Shown here: positions 45,370-52,601 of the stretch, piece by piece | How the letters are laid out: every line of letters begins with the position of its first letter | Numbering within the stretch: position 1 is the first letter of the stretch | Assembly: GCA_900557275.1 (NCBI GenBank) | Contig: USRX01000005.1 | Location: 61,470-125,469 of the forward strand | From: an uncultured Roseburia sp. | GTDB lineage: Bacteria > Bacillota_A > Clostridia > Lachnospirales > Lachnospiraceae | Length of the DNA: 64,000 bases | Reading direction: 5' to 3' | The notes under the pieces: generated by a model | Told to the model about the DNA's origin: nothing | Databases searched by the model: none | The model's input: the letters and a program-made list of their open reading frames with translations, nothing else | Position numbers and translations under genes: made by a program

Positions 45370-45477
45370 GCTTTCCGGCCTCTCTCATATTTATTAATCT
45401 CTATTCTTTCCGCTTTATCAGATGTTTCAAATTACCAAAGAAATCTCAAATAAATATAATTTTCATACTTACTGCAA

Positions 45478-45756
45478 TCATAAATAACGAATCTGTTCAA
45501 TACATCCAATGATCTTCATACTATGTTCCGAATAATGCTCAACAAGCAGTTTTTTTCCTGTGATCTCCAATTGTCCACCCTTGATATTTAACCGGATACA
45601 GGCATCATGATACACAGCTATCCCCTGATAATTTTCCACATATATCTCTCCACGCCCTATCAGATGCACAAACGTCTCCCCCATTACCAAATCCCTGGGC
45701 AGTTCCAGCCGACTGCTGATCTGTTCTTTCCATATATCTTTTTTCTGTCTCTTCAT
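45478..45756 (-). CDS. yqfC: Sporulation protein YqfC
   Basis: A small protein of 92 residues from ATG 45756 (MKRQKKDIWKEQISSRLELPRD), nearly the same length as B. subtilis YqfC. The family pattern is LPRDLVMGETFVHLIGRGEIYVENYQGIAVYHDACIRLNIKGGQLEITGKKL. A GTG at 45831 with GGAAG upstream would add 25 residues; homology favours the shorter form although its SD is poor. Its function in sporulation is unproven. Confidence 0.85.
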   Translation of the reverse strand: MKRQKKDIWKEQISSRLELPRDLVMGETFVHLIGRGEIYVENYQGIAVYHDACIRLNIKGGQLEITGKKLLVEHYSEHSMKIIGCIEQIRYL

Positions 45757-45831
45757 ACATACAATATATGAAACTTCCCGCTCTCTATGCACATATTCTC
45801 TCAGGTTATTTAACACTGATATCCATTTCAC

Positions 45832-46158
45832 ATTCTTCCACTGACAACATAAACAAGTATGAACATATTTTTCCTACTAGTCTGCACCATATTATTCATC
45901 TGGCAGCACAACAGGAATTCCTTTTGTATTTGATACGATAATATATATACGTCATCTTGTTATCAAATGAAAAAAGCAAATGTGATCAGCCTGCATGATG
46001 ACTTTGATTCTTCAACAGAAAAAGGAAAAATCGCAAAAGACGTTTACAAACATGCTGTTCCTCTTATAAACGCAGATCCGTCTTACGGTTTCTACAAATA
46101 ATCATTTATGCTATACAGACAAATAACTATATACCCAATAATTTAATCTTTTCCAAAC
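45832..46158. other. Intergenic region with one unrecognised short ORF
   Basis: About 330 bases between yqfC and a terminator. It is AT-rich; the only item is a plus-strand ORF of 44 codons at 45967-46101 (reported separately). No RNA gene or riboswitch was recognised. Confidence 0.5.
45967..46101 (+). CDS. Hypothetical short ORF (44 aa)
   Basis: ATG 45967 opens 44 codons beginning MKKANVISLHDDFDSS and ending INADPSYGFYK. There is no convincing SD. It is followed 58 bases later by a strong bidirectional terminator, which could end its transcript. I do not recognise the sequence; it may be the tail of a lost gene. Confidence 0.25.
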   Translation: MKKANVISLHDDFDSSTEKGKIAKDVYKHAVPLINADPSYGFYK

Positions 46159-46197
46159 GTAAAAAGCAGAAAGCTTATATTGCTTTCTGCTTTTTAC
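46159..46197. terminator. Bidirectional intrinsic terminator
   Basis: GTAAAAAGCAGAAAGC (46159-46174) and GCTTTCTGCTTTTTAC (46182-46197) pair perfectly over 16 bp with a 7-base loop and T-runs on both strands. It ends the small Nif11-like gene from the right. Confidence 0.8.
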
Positions 46198-46280
46198 TTA
46201 CCTATGACGCACAAATTATCCGAAACGTCCTGCACGGACATATCACAGATGCTTCCATCATGCTGCTTTTTGCCATCTTT

Positions 46281-46562
46281 TTACTGCAATCCAGCAAAAA
46301 ACAGTTCATAAAAGTCATCTTCCCCCTCCAGCATGGGAGAATTTTCTCCTCCGCCATTGGTACTCCGTTTCATCTCTGCATAAAATGTTTCTCCAGCCAG
46401 TACAAGATCCATTTCATAAATTTCATATCCCAGTTCTCTGCATTTCCTGCAAAATGCTTCCAACGGATTTTCCGACAACCTCGTTTCCAGAAGTTCTTTC
46501 TTTAGTTTTTCATCTTTGTATGCCTTTTTCTGTAATTCATCCAGTTGATCTAAAATATACAT
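46281..46562 (-). CDS. Nif11-like small protein with conserved acidic tail
   Basis: A 93-residue protein. Residues 1-50 (MYILDQLDELQKKAYKDEKL, then LENPLEAFCRKCRELGYEI with SE before it) resemble the helical Nif11 leader fold found in nitrogen-fixation-associated peptides and some RiPP precursors. The tail has a Gly-rich turn and acidic run (STNGGGENSPMLEGEDDFYE). No modifying enzyme or exporter is adjacent, so a RiPP role is not supported here. GGGAGG lies 6 bases before ATG 46562; a longer frame to 46583 is less likely. Separated from lepB by a terminator. Confidence 0.65.
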   Translation of the reverse strand: MYILDQLDELQKKAYKDEKLKKELLETRLSENPLEAFCRKCRELGYEIYEMDLVLAGETFYAEMKRSTNGGGENSPMLEGEDDFYELFFAGLQ

Positions 46563-46580
46563 AAATACCTCCCGCACAAA

Positions 46581-46618
46581 CAAAAAGAGGCTGAACCGTC
46601 TCCGTCCTGCCTCTTTGC
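46581..46618 (-). terminator. Intrinsic terminator between lepB and the Nif11-like gene
   Basis: AAAGAGGC (46584-46591) and GCCTCTTT (46609-46616) form the stem, followed on the minus strand by TTTTTGTTTG. The Nif11-like start is only about 20 bases further, so read-through would control that gene. Confidence 0.7.
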
Positions 46619-46629
46619 AACTCTTTCTT

Positions 46630-47196
46630 TTATTCTATTTTTCCCGGCTTTGGGAAATACCGGAACAGTGCTTTCGCTATAATCTTGTTTTCTTTTACAT
46701 AAGTATTGTTCCAGAATCTGGAATCCAGAGAATCTCCACGATTATCTCCCATCATAAAATAGCAGCCATCAGGGACTACATAGGGACCATAATCTCCTGT
46801 TGGAACGCCTTTTACATAAGGCTCATCCAATGGTGTATCAGAATCATCAATATAAACCTTGCCATCCCGTATCTCAACGGTCTCACCCGGAAGTCCGATC
46901 ACTCGCTTAATAAAGACCTGTGACTCATCATCGGGATATTTAAAGATTGCGATATCTCCACGCTCTACATCCGAAAACTTATAGGCCAGTCTGGAACCGA
47001 TGAGACGATCACCGACATGGATTGTGTCTAACATGGATTCGCTTGGAATCTTCACATTGGCAATCAATACCTTGTTGCAGAACAAAGCAATCAGTGCTGC
47101 AATAATGATGATCTTGACGTATCCCCACACTTCTTTTTTCACATTCTCTTTCTTTGTTTCTTTCGTTTCTGTTTCTTTGTTATTTTTTGCTTCCAT
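46630..47196 (-). CDS. lepB: Signal peptidase I
   Basis: A 188-residue membrane-bound serine protease that removes Sec signal peptides. A charged N-terminal stretch (about 1-24, many Lys/Glu/Thr) precedes one membrane segment (IIIIAALIALFCNKVLIANV, about 29-48). The nucleophile Ser is in IPSESMLDTIHVGDRL near 53, the Lys base in VFIKRVIGLPGE near 94, and the C-terminal box is MGDNRGDSLDSRFW near 149. There is no SD upstream of the ATG; the promoter sits so close that the mRNA may be leaderless. Confidence 0.95.
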   Translation of the reverse strand: MEAKNNKETETKETKKENVKKEVWGYVKIIIIAALIALFCNKVLIANVKIPSESMLDTIHVGDRLIGSRLAYKFSDVERGDIAIFKYPDDESQVFIKRVIGLPGETVEIRDGKVYIDDSDTPLDEPYVKGVPTGDYGPYVVPDGCYFMMGDNRGDSLDSRFWNNTYVKENKIIAKALFRYFPKPGKIE

Positions 47197-47203
47197 GGAT
47201 TTT

Positions 47204-47232
47204 ATAATAGCATAAAACAGATAAATCTACAA
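47204..47232 (-). promoter_or_regulatory. Promoter of lepB, placing the start site at the ATG
   Basis: Minus-strand TTGTAG (47232-47227), 17 bases, extended TGC then TATTAT (47209-47204). Only seven bases (AAAATCC) separate the -10 from the ATG. Confidence 0.6.
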
Positions 47233-47293
47233 GAAAAACCGAACATGTGACTATCATCTATTGGACAAATATCTCAACCACATACACAAGAAA

Positions 47294-47773
47294 TTACTTA
47301 TGATAAGGTTCATTTGACAAAATCCGATAGCCCCTATAAATCTGTTCCAGAAGGATCACACGCATAAGCTGATGGGGAAATGTCATTTTTGAAAAACTCA
47401 GATGCATATCCGCCCGTTTCAGAATCCGTTCTGACAGCCCAAGAGATCCACCAATCACAAATCCAATCTCGCTGGTTCCATGCACACCAAGCATCTCAAT
47501 TTTTTTGGAAAATTCTACAGAATCCATCATCTTTCCGTCAATAGCAAGCACAATGAGATAGGTGCCGTCCTTTATTTTACTTTCCAGACGTTCTCCCTCT
47601 TTTTCCTTAATCTGCTGCTCTTCCGCCGCACTGGCACGATCCGGTGTTTTTTCGTCTGCCACTTCCACAATCTTTAATTTACAATATCTTCCGAGACGTT
47701 TTGTATATTCCTCAATCGCCTCACGATAAAATTTTTCTTTGATTTTTCCAACGGTATATAATGTAATATTCAT
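47294..47773 (-). CDS. rlmH: 23S rRNA pseudouridine 1915 N3-methyltransferase RlmH
   Basis: A 159-residue SPOUT (knotted) methyltransferase. MNITLYTVGKIKEKFYREAIEEYTKRLGRYCKLKIVEVADEK opens the protein, the SAM-binding knot includes IGFVIGGSLGLSERILKRAD near 100-120, and the C-terminus has MTFPHQLMRVILLEQIYRGYRILSNEPYHK. Length and ends are typical. It is divergent from xpt. Confidence 0.97.
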   Translation of the reverse strand: MNITLYTVGKIKEKFYREAIEEYTKRLGRYCKLKIVEVADEKTPDRASAAEEQQIKEKEGERLESKIKDGTYLIVLAIDGKMMDSVEFSKKIEMLGVHGTSEIGFVIGGSLGLSERILKRADMHLSFSKMTFPHQLMRVILLEQIYRGYRILSNEPYHK

Positions 47774-47776
47774 GAA

Positions 47777-47922
47777 GCTATTTTCTCACAGCCAGTCAAT
47801 TTTGTAAACTGATTTCTAATCTATACAAATGATTTTGCATACCGGGATTCTAATATCAAAAATCAATTCGCACATCCGGTTTCTAACACATAAAAACTGT
47901 TTGGCAAACCAGTTTCTATCGC
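47777..47922. repeat. Tandem imperfect 33-34 nt repeats upstream of xpt
   Basis: Units start at 47809, 47842, 47876 and 47909, with a degenerate one at 47777. Shared parts are a CCGGTTTCTAA-like head and a TTTTGCA(C/A)A-like tail. The last unit runs into the -35 of the xpt promoter. Spacing is 33, 34 and 33 bases, about three helical turns. Confidence 0.65.
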
Positions 47923-47951
47923 TTGTATCGTATGTCAGTGTGTGCTATAAT
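47923..47951 (+). promoter_or_regulatory. Promoter of xpt
   Basis: TTGTAT (47923-47928), exactly 17 bases, TATAAT (47946-47951) with an extended -10 TG at 47943-47944. The leader is only about 28 bases, too short for a purine riboswitch downstream of this start. Confidence 0.8.
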
Positions 47952-47986
47952 AAGCGAAAGCAAATTTACAGGGGGACAACCGACCA

Positions 47987-48571
47987 ATGCAATTACTGGA
48001 AGAAAAAATACTTGTCGAAGGACAGGCAGTAGACGAAAATATTTTAAAGGTGGACAGTTTTATTAACCATAAGGTGGATCCTGTTCTTATGATGGAGATT
48101 GGAAAAGATTTTGCCAACCATTACAAAGATCAAGGCATTACCAAAGTCGTTACGATAGAAAGTTCAGGCATTGCCCCGGCGCTTACTACCGCATTAGCTA
48201 TGGGAGTACCTCTCGTTATCCTGAAAAAACAGCCTTCCAAAGTATTAAATAAACATCTGCTTCAGACAGAAGTTACATCTTTTACCAAAGGAACCAGCTA
48301 TGAGCTGACGCTTTCCGCAGAGCAAATCGATGAAAATGATCATGTACTGATCGTAGATGATTTCCTTGCCAATGGCGAAGCCGCTACTGGTGCAATCCGC
48401 CTTTTAAGACATGCACATGCTACCGTTGCAGGTCTTGGCATCCTGATTGAAAAATCTTTCCAGCCAGGACGCGAAAAACTGCAGGAACAGGGCATTCATG
48501 TATATTCTCTTGCAAGAATCATTAAAATGGCAAAAGATTACATTGAATTCATTCCGGAGGAAAATGCATAA
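47987..48571 (+). CDS. xpt: Xanthine phosphoribosyltransferase
   Basis: A 194-residue purine salvage enzyme that makes XMP from xanthine and [39 protein letters not shown] is the Xpt N-terminus. The PRPP-binding motif is [21 protein letters not shown] near 123-143. A GGGGG site lies 11 bases before ATG 47987. One of few plus-strand genes; ends at a strong terminator shared with the convergent zinc-ribbon gene. Confidence 0.96.
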   Translation: MQLLEEKILVEGQAVDENILKVDSFINHKVDPVLMMEIGKDFANHYKDQGITKVVTIESSGIAPALTTALAMGVPLVILKKQPSKVLNKHLLQTEVTSFTKGTSYELTLSAEQIDENDHVLIVDDFLANGEAATGAIRLLRHAHATVAGLGILIEKSFQPGREKLQEQGIHVYSLARIIKMAKDYIEFIPEENA

Positions 48572-48611
48572 ACACATATACAATATATAACAATGTATTT
48601 ATAAGCAACGC

Positions 48612-48650
48612 AAAAGACTGGTTTCTGAATGACAGAAACCAGTCTTTTTA
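48612..48650. terminator. Bidirectional intrinsic terminator after xpt
   Basis: AAAAGACTGGTTTCTG (48612-48627) pairs perfectly with CAGAAACCAGTCTTTT (48633-48648), 16 bp, 5-base loop, with a T-run on the plus strand and A-run at the other end. Confidence 0.85.
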
Positions 48651-48697
48651 TTACAGTCACTATTTACACAGACACACTATCTCTTATTACCTTAGAC

Positions 48698-49903
48698 TTA
48701 TTCCGGATAATAAATAAAATTAGATCTCAGGATACCGCTTGTTTTTCCAGTGGTATCATCCATAGCAATAACAGAAAGGATGTTATTTCCTTCCGGGATA
48801 TCCAACGGACCTTCATACTTCTGGGAACCTGTGTCCGGAATACTTCCATCCCATGTGTAATATACAGTTGTACCAGATTTTGATGAAATCGTAACCTGTG
48901 ATGGCTGTGTAAAGCTTCCACCATCCGGGGAAGCTGTCGGCATATCCGGAGCTTCATACGCGATCTCATATGTTACAGTAAGCACATCAGAATAAATTCC
49001 CTGACTGTTCTGTGCGACTGCTTTCAGAACCGTTTCCCCTTCTTCTGAAATCTTTACTGGATCCTTATATTCATCGCCATATTTTTCCGGTTCTTTTCCA
49101 TCCAGTGTATAAAAAATCTTCTCTCCGCTTTCTGCTGTCAGACTCACTTCTATTGACTTATTATAAGTACCACCCTCGTAAGATGCCACCGGCATGTCTG
49201 TCTCATACGCAGAAAACAACGCCAGTATATCTTTATCCGAAACAGTTACAGAGGATTTCAAAGCAAGTATTTGATCTGTATCATTCTCGTACAGTTCCAG
49301 TAATGCCTCATATGCATCCAGTGAACTTGGATTCCATTTGATTACCTGTTTCAGACACTTTTCTGCCTTTTCCGTTTCCCCAAGTTCTGCATAAGAACGG
49401 CCAAGAAGTAGATATGCCTCTTCTGAATCCGGTTCTTTCAAAACCGCCTTTTCCAGATTATCACAGGCGGTCTGAAACTTACCAGTATTGTATGCCAGTT
49501 TACCCTGCTCATACAAATATCCATAGGAATGAATCCTTACAAGATACAGTACAATCACAAGGATTACTACCAAAACTGCCAGTATGCTAAGCAATGTCAG
49601 CTTCTTATATGAAGTTTTCTTATGTGTCACCTTCTTTTTTTCTGAAGACAAACTATTTTCTTTCGATTTCGTTTTCTCTGTCGCTGTTCTGGATTTCTTA
49701 TCAGAAGAACCTTCTATCTTTTTGTCCTGCTTACCGCTGGTCTCCAACAGTTCCTCCAACATATCATCTTCCAGAATCCCGGAATCCGACACTACCTGAA
49801 TCTCATGACCGCAGACCGGGCAATAAAGCTTTCCCGGCACCACTTCATTTCCACATTTACCACACTTCATTTCTGCCACCCGAATATCATATTCTTCTTC
49901 CAT
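48698..49903 (-). CDS. Zinc-ribbon, TPR and chitobiase-type C-terminal domain protein
   Basis: A 401-residue predicted surface protein. Order: zinc ribbon at about 12-33 (MKCGKCGNEVVPGKLYCPVCG), a charged linker, one membrane segment at about 100-120 (LTLLSILAVLVVILVIVLYLV), TPR repeats at about 128-215 (YNTGKFQTACDNLEKAVLKEPDSEEAYLLLGRSYAELGETEKAEKCLKQV is the clearest), and two CHB_HEX_C-like beta domains (about 240-310 and 325-395; EKIFYTLDGKEPEKYG and TTVYYTWDGSIPDTGSQKYEG). The cytoplasmic zinc ribbon and outer beta domains suggest a sensor or scaffold; function unknown. Start at codon 12 is possible. Confidence 0.8.
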   Translation of the reverse strand: MEEEYDIRVAEMKCGKCGNEVVPGKLYCPVCGHEIQVVSDSGILEDDMLEELLETSGKQDKKIEGSSDKKSRTATEKTKSKENSLSSEKKKVTHKKTSYKKLTLLSILAVLVVILVIVLYLVRIHSYGYLYEQGKLAYNTGKFQTACDNLEKAVLKEPDSEEAYLLLGRSYAELGETEKAEKCLKQVIKWNPSSLDAYEALLELYENDTDQILALKSSVTVSDKDILALFSAYETDMPVASYEGGTYNKSIEVSLTAESGEKIFYTLDGKEPEKYGDEYKDPVKISEEGETVLKAVAQNSQGIYSDVLTVTYEIAYEAPDMPTASPDGGSFTQPSQVTISSKSGTTVYYTWDGSIPDTGSQKYEGPLDIPEGNNILSVIAMDDTTGKTSGILRSNFIYYPE

Positions 49904-49950
49904 CTTTCTTTCCAGACCAACTGCACATACAGCTGTGAAAAGCGTTTATG

Positions 49951-50811
49951 TTATTCCCTGGAAGCTTCCATGGATTCCACGCAGTTACTCATGAGCATTG
50001 CAATCGTCATCGGTCCAACACCACCCGGTACCGGGGTAATGGCAGATACATGAGGCTCCACATCCGCATAGTCCACATCTCCGCACATTTTTCCGTTTTC
50101 CTGACGATGGATACCTACATCGATCACAACGGCTCCTTCTTTCATGTAATCTGCAGTAAAGAATTTTGGTTTTCCGATGGCTGCAATCAGGATATCAGCT
50201 TCTTTACAGATCTCTTTCAGATTTTTTGTTCTGGAATGTGCAATAGTAACGGTTGCATTTTCACGGAGCATCAGGATTGCCATTGGTTTTCCAACGATAT
50301 TGCTGCGTCCTACAACAACACAATGCTTGCCTTCAATTTCAATACCGGAACGTTTCAGTAACTGAATGATACCGGCAGGTGTACAGGAAATATATCCCTT
50401 CTGACCGATCAGAAGTGCGCCTACATTTTCCGGATGAAAACCATCCACATCTTTCATCGGATCGATGGCTTTGATGATTTTATCTTCACGGATATGTTTT
50501 GGAACAGGAAGCTGACAAAGAATGCCATTGACGTCATCTCGCTGGTTTAACTCCCCAATCAATGTCAGTAATTCTTCCTCTGTTGTTGTCTCCGGGAGTT
50601 CATAAGACAGAGATTCGATTCCAATATATGCACATGCATTTTTCTTGTTGCGCACATAAATACTGGATGCAGGATCAGCGCCTACCTGTATCACTGCAAG
50701 ACACGCTGTTTTTCCTGCCGCTTTATCTTCTGCAACCTTTGCTTTCAGTTCGTCTTTTATTTCCTGAGATATCTTTTTGCCATCAATCCGAATAGCCATT
50801 TTATTTTCCAT
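49951..50811 (-). CDS. folD: Methylenetetrahydrofolate dehydrogenase/cyclohydrolase FolD
   Basis: A 286-residue bifunctional one-carbon enzyme that interconverts methylene-, methenyl- and formyl-tetrahydrofolate. The active site contains SIYVRNKKNACAYIGI (Tyr and Lys near 50-56), QLPVPKHI near 101 and the Rossmann motif VVGRSNIVGKPMAILM near 163-178. PGGVGPMTIAMLMSN is the family C-terminal signature. It is 41 bases downstream of fhs, its partner. Confidence 0.97.
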   Translation of the reverse strand: MENKMAIRIDGKKISQEIKDELKAKVAEDKAAGKTACLAVIQVGADPASSIYVRNKKNACAYIGIESLSYELPETTTEEELLTLIGELNQRDDVNGILCQLPVPKHIREDKIIKAIDPMKDVDGFHPENVGALLIGQKGYISCTPAGIIQLLKRSGIEIEGKHCVVVGRSNIVGKPMAILMLRENATVTIAHSRTKNLKEICKEADILIAAIGKPKFFTADYMKEGAVVIDVGIHRQENGKMCGDVDYADVEPHVSAITPVPGGVGPMTIAMLMSNCVESMEASRE

Positions 50812-50852
50812 CCTTCCAACTGTTTATCATTCCTTTTATGTGACAGTCTTCC

Positions 50853-52523
50853 TTAAAAGAGACCTGTGATCACGCCATTATCATCTACATCAATATTGTT
50901 TGCAGCCGGTTTTTTCGGTAATCCAGGCATCGTCATGATGGCACCGGTAACTACAACAACAAAACCTGCTCCTGCAGATGCATATACTTCACGTACATTG
51001 ATTGTAAACCCTTCCGGTCTTCCCAACTTATGCTGGTCATCAGACAGAGAATACTGCGTCTTTGCCATACACACCGGGAAATCTCCCATACCAAGATCTT
51101 CGATCCGTTTCAGTTCTTTGTTTGCTGCATTGGTATAGGTAACACCATCTGCACCGTAAATCTCTTTTGCAATGGTCTCGATCTTCTCTTTCAGAGACAG
51201 GGACTCATCATACAGCACTTTAAAGTTGCTCTCACGTTTTTCAAACGTCTCAAGAACTTTCTCTGCCAGAGCGATACCGCCTTCTCCGCCTTTCTCCCAT
51301 ACTTCAGATAAAGCGAACTCGCATCCGCGCTCTTTACAGAACTGCTCAATGTAAGAAGTCTCTTCCTCTGTATCTGTGACAAAAGAGTTCAATGTTACAA
51401 CAATCGGCACACCATATTTCTGAAGGTTTTCAATATGTTTCTCCAGATTTACAATACCTTTTTTCAGTGCCTCCAGATTTGGCTCGCCAAGGTCTGCCTT
51501 TGCCACGCCGCCATTGTATTTCAGAGCTCGTACTGTGGCAACCAATACAACACAATCCGGTTTCAGACCTGCCATACGGCATTTGATATCATAAAATTTC
51601 TCTGCACCAAGATCTGCACCGAAGCCTGCCTCCGTAACAACGATATCCGCCAGTTTCAGGCCCATTTTTGTAGCGCGCACACTGTTGCAACCATGAGCGA
51701 TATTAGCAAACGGTCCACCATGAACCAGCGCCGGTGTATGCTCCAGTGTCTGGATCAGGTTTGGTTTTAATGCATCTTTCAGTAATGCTGCCATAGAACC
51801 GGTAGCCTGAAGGTCATCTGCTGTGATCGGTTTTCCTTCAAAAGAATATGCAACGATCATTCTGCCCAGTCTCTTTTTCAGGTCTTCCATATCATCTGCC
51901 AGGCAGAGAACGGCCATGATCTCTGATGCAACAGTAATAACAAAATGGTCTTCACGAACCATACCATCCATCTTGCTGCCGAGGCCTACTACAACGTTTC
52001 TCAGCACACGGTCATTCATATCCAGACATCTTTTCCATACAACCTGTCTCGGATCAATGCAAAGCTGATTACCCTGCTGAATATGGTTGTCAAGCAATGC
52101 TGCCAGAAGGTTATTGGCAGATGTGATTGCATGAAAATCTCCGGTAAAGTGAAGATTCAGATCTTCCATCGGAACAACCTGCGCATATCCACCGCCTGCG
52201 GCACCTCCCTTGATTCCAAAACATGGTCCAAGAGATGGCTCACGAAGTGCGAGAATTGCCTTTTTGCCAAGCTTACCAAATGCCTGGCCAAGCCCTACGC
52301 TTGTAGTTGTCTTTCCTTCTCCTGCCGGAGTCGGATTGATGGCAGTTACCAATACAAGTTTTCCATCTGGGTTATCTTTAACCCGCTTCATGAGATCATC
52401 GGATAATTTTGCTTTATATTTTCCGTAAAGCTCAAGATCATCCTCCTCAATTCCAAGTTTTGCAGCCACATTCACGATTGGCTCCATGGTTGCTTCCTGT
52501 GCGATCTGAATATCAGTCTTCAT
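50853..52523 (-). CDS. fhs: Formate-tetrahydrofolate ligase
   Basis: A 556-residue enzyme that makes 10-formyl-THF from formate, ATP and THF, used in the Wood-Ljungdahl methyl branch or in formate assimilation. The P-loop is [22 protein letters not shown] near 63-84, with [23 protein letters not shown] near 93, and [22 protein letters not shown] near the C-terminus. AGGAGG precedes ATG 52523. No other acetogenesis genes are in this window. Confidence 0.97.
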   Translation of the reverse strand: MKTDIQIAQEATMEPIVNVAAKLGIEEDDLELYGKYKAKLSDDLMKRVKDNPDGKLVLVTAINPTPAGEGKTTTSVGLGQAFGKLGKKAILALREPSLGPCFGIKGGAAGGGYAQVVPMEDLNLHFTGDFHAITSANNLLAALLDNHIQQGNQLCIDPRQVVWKRCLDMNDRVLRNVVVGLGSKMDGMVREDHFVITVASEIMAVLCLADDMEDLKKRLGRMIVAYSFEGKPITADDLQATGSMAALLKDALKPNLIQTLEHTPALVHGGPFANIAHGCNSVRATKMGLKLADIVVTEAGFGADLGAEKFYDIKCRMAGLKPDCVVLVATVRALKYNGGVAKADLGEPNLEALKKGIVNLEKHIENLQKYGVPIVVTLNSFVTDTEEETSYIEQFCKERGCEFALSEVWEKGGEGGIALAEKVLETFEKRESNFKVLYDESLSLKEKIETIAKEIYGADGVTYTNAANKELKRIEDLGMGDFPVCMAKTQYSLSDDQHKLGRPEGFTINVREVYASAGAGFVVVVTGAIMTMPGLPKKPAANNIDVDDNGVITGLF

Positions 52524-52601
52524 AGTGATTCTTTCCTCCTAAAAGTGAATTAAAATGTATTCTCTATCTGTAAAACAGCAGCATCTGCCGTCTACATGCG
52601 C

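Noticed and set aside
46281..46562. RiPP biosynthetic cluster around the Nif11-like protein
   Set aside because: Neighbours are lepB, rlmH and yqfC; there is no LanM, YcaO, radical SAM or ABC exporter gene.
47777..47922. CRISPR array upstream of xpt
   Set aside because: The repeating units abut each other, with no distinct constant repeat plus unique spacer, and the copies diverge. No cas genes are present.
47820..47986. Purine riboswitch in front of xpt
   Set aside because: The purine aptamer core is not visible, and the predicted start site leaves only about 28 bases of leader.
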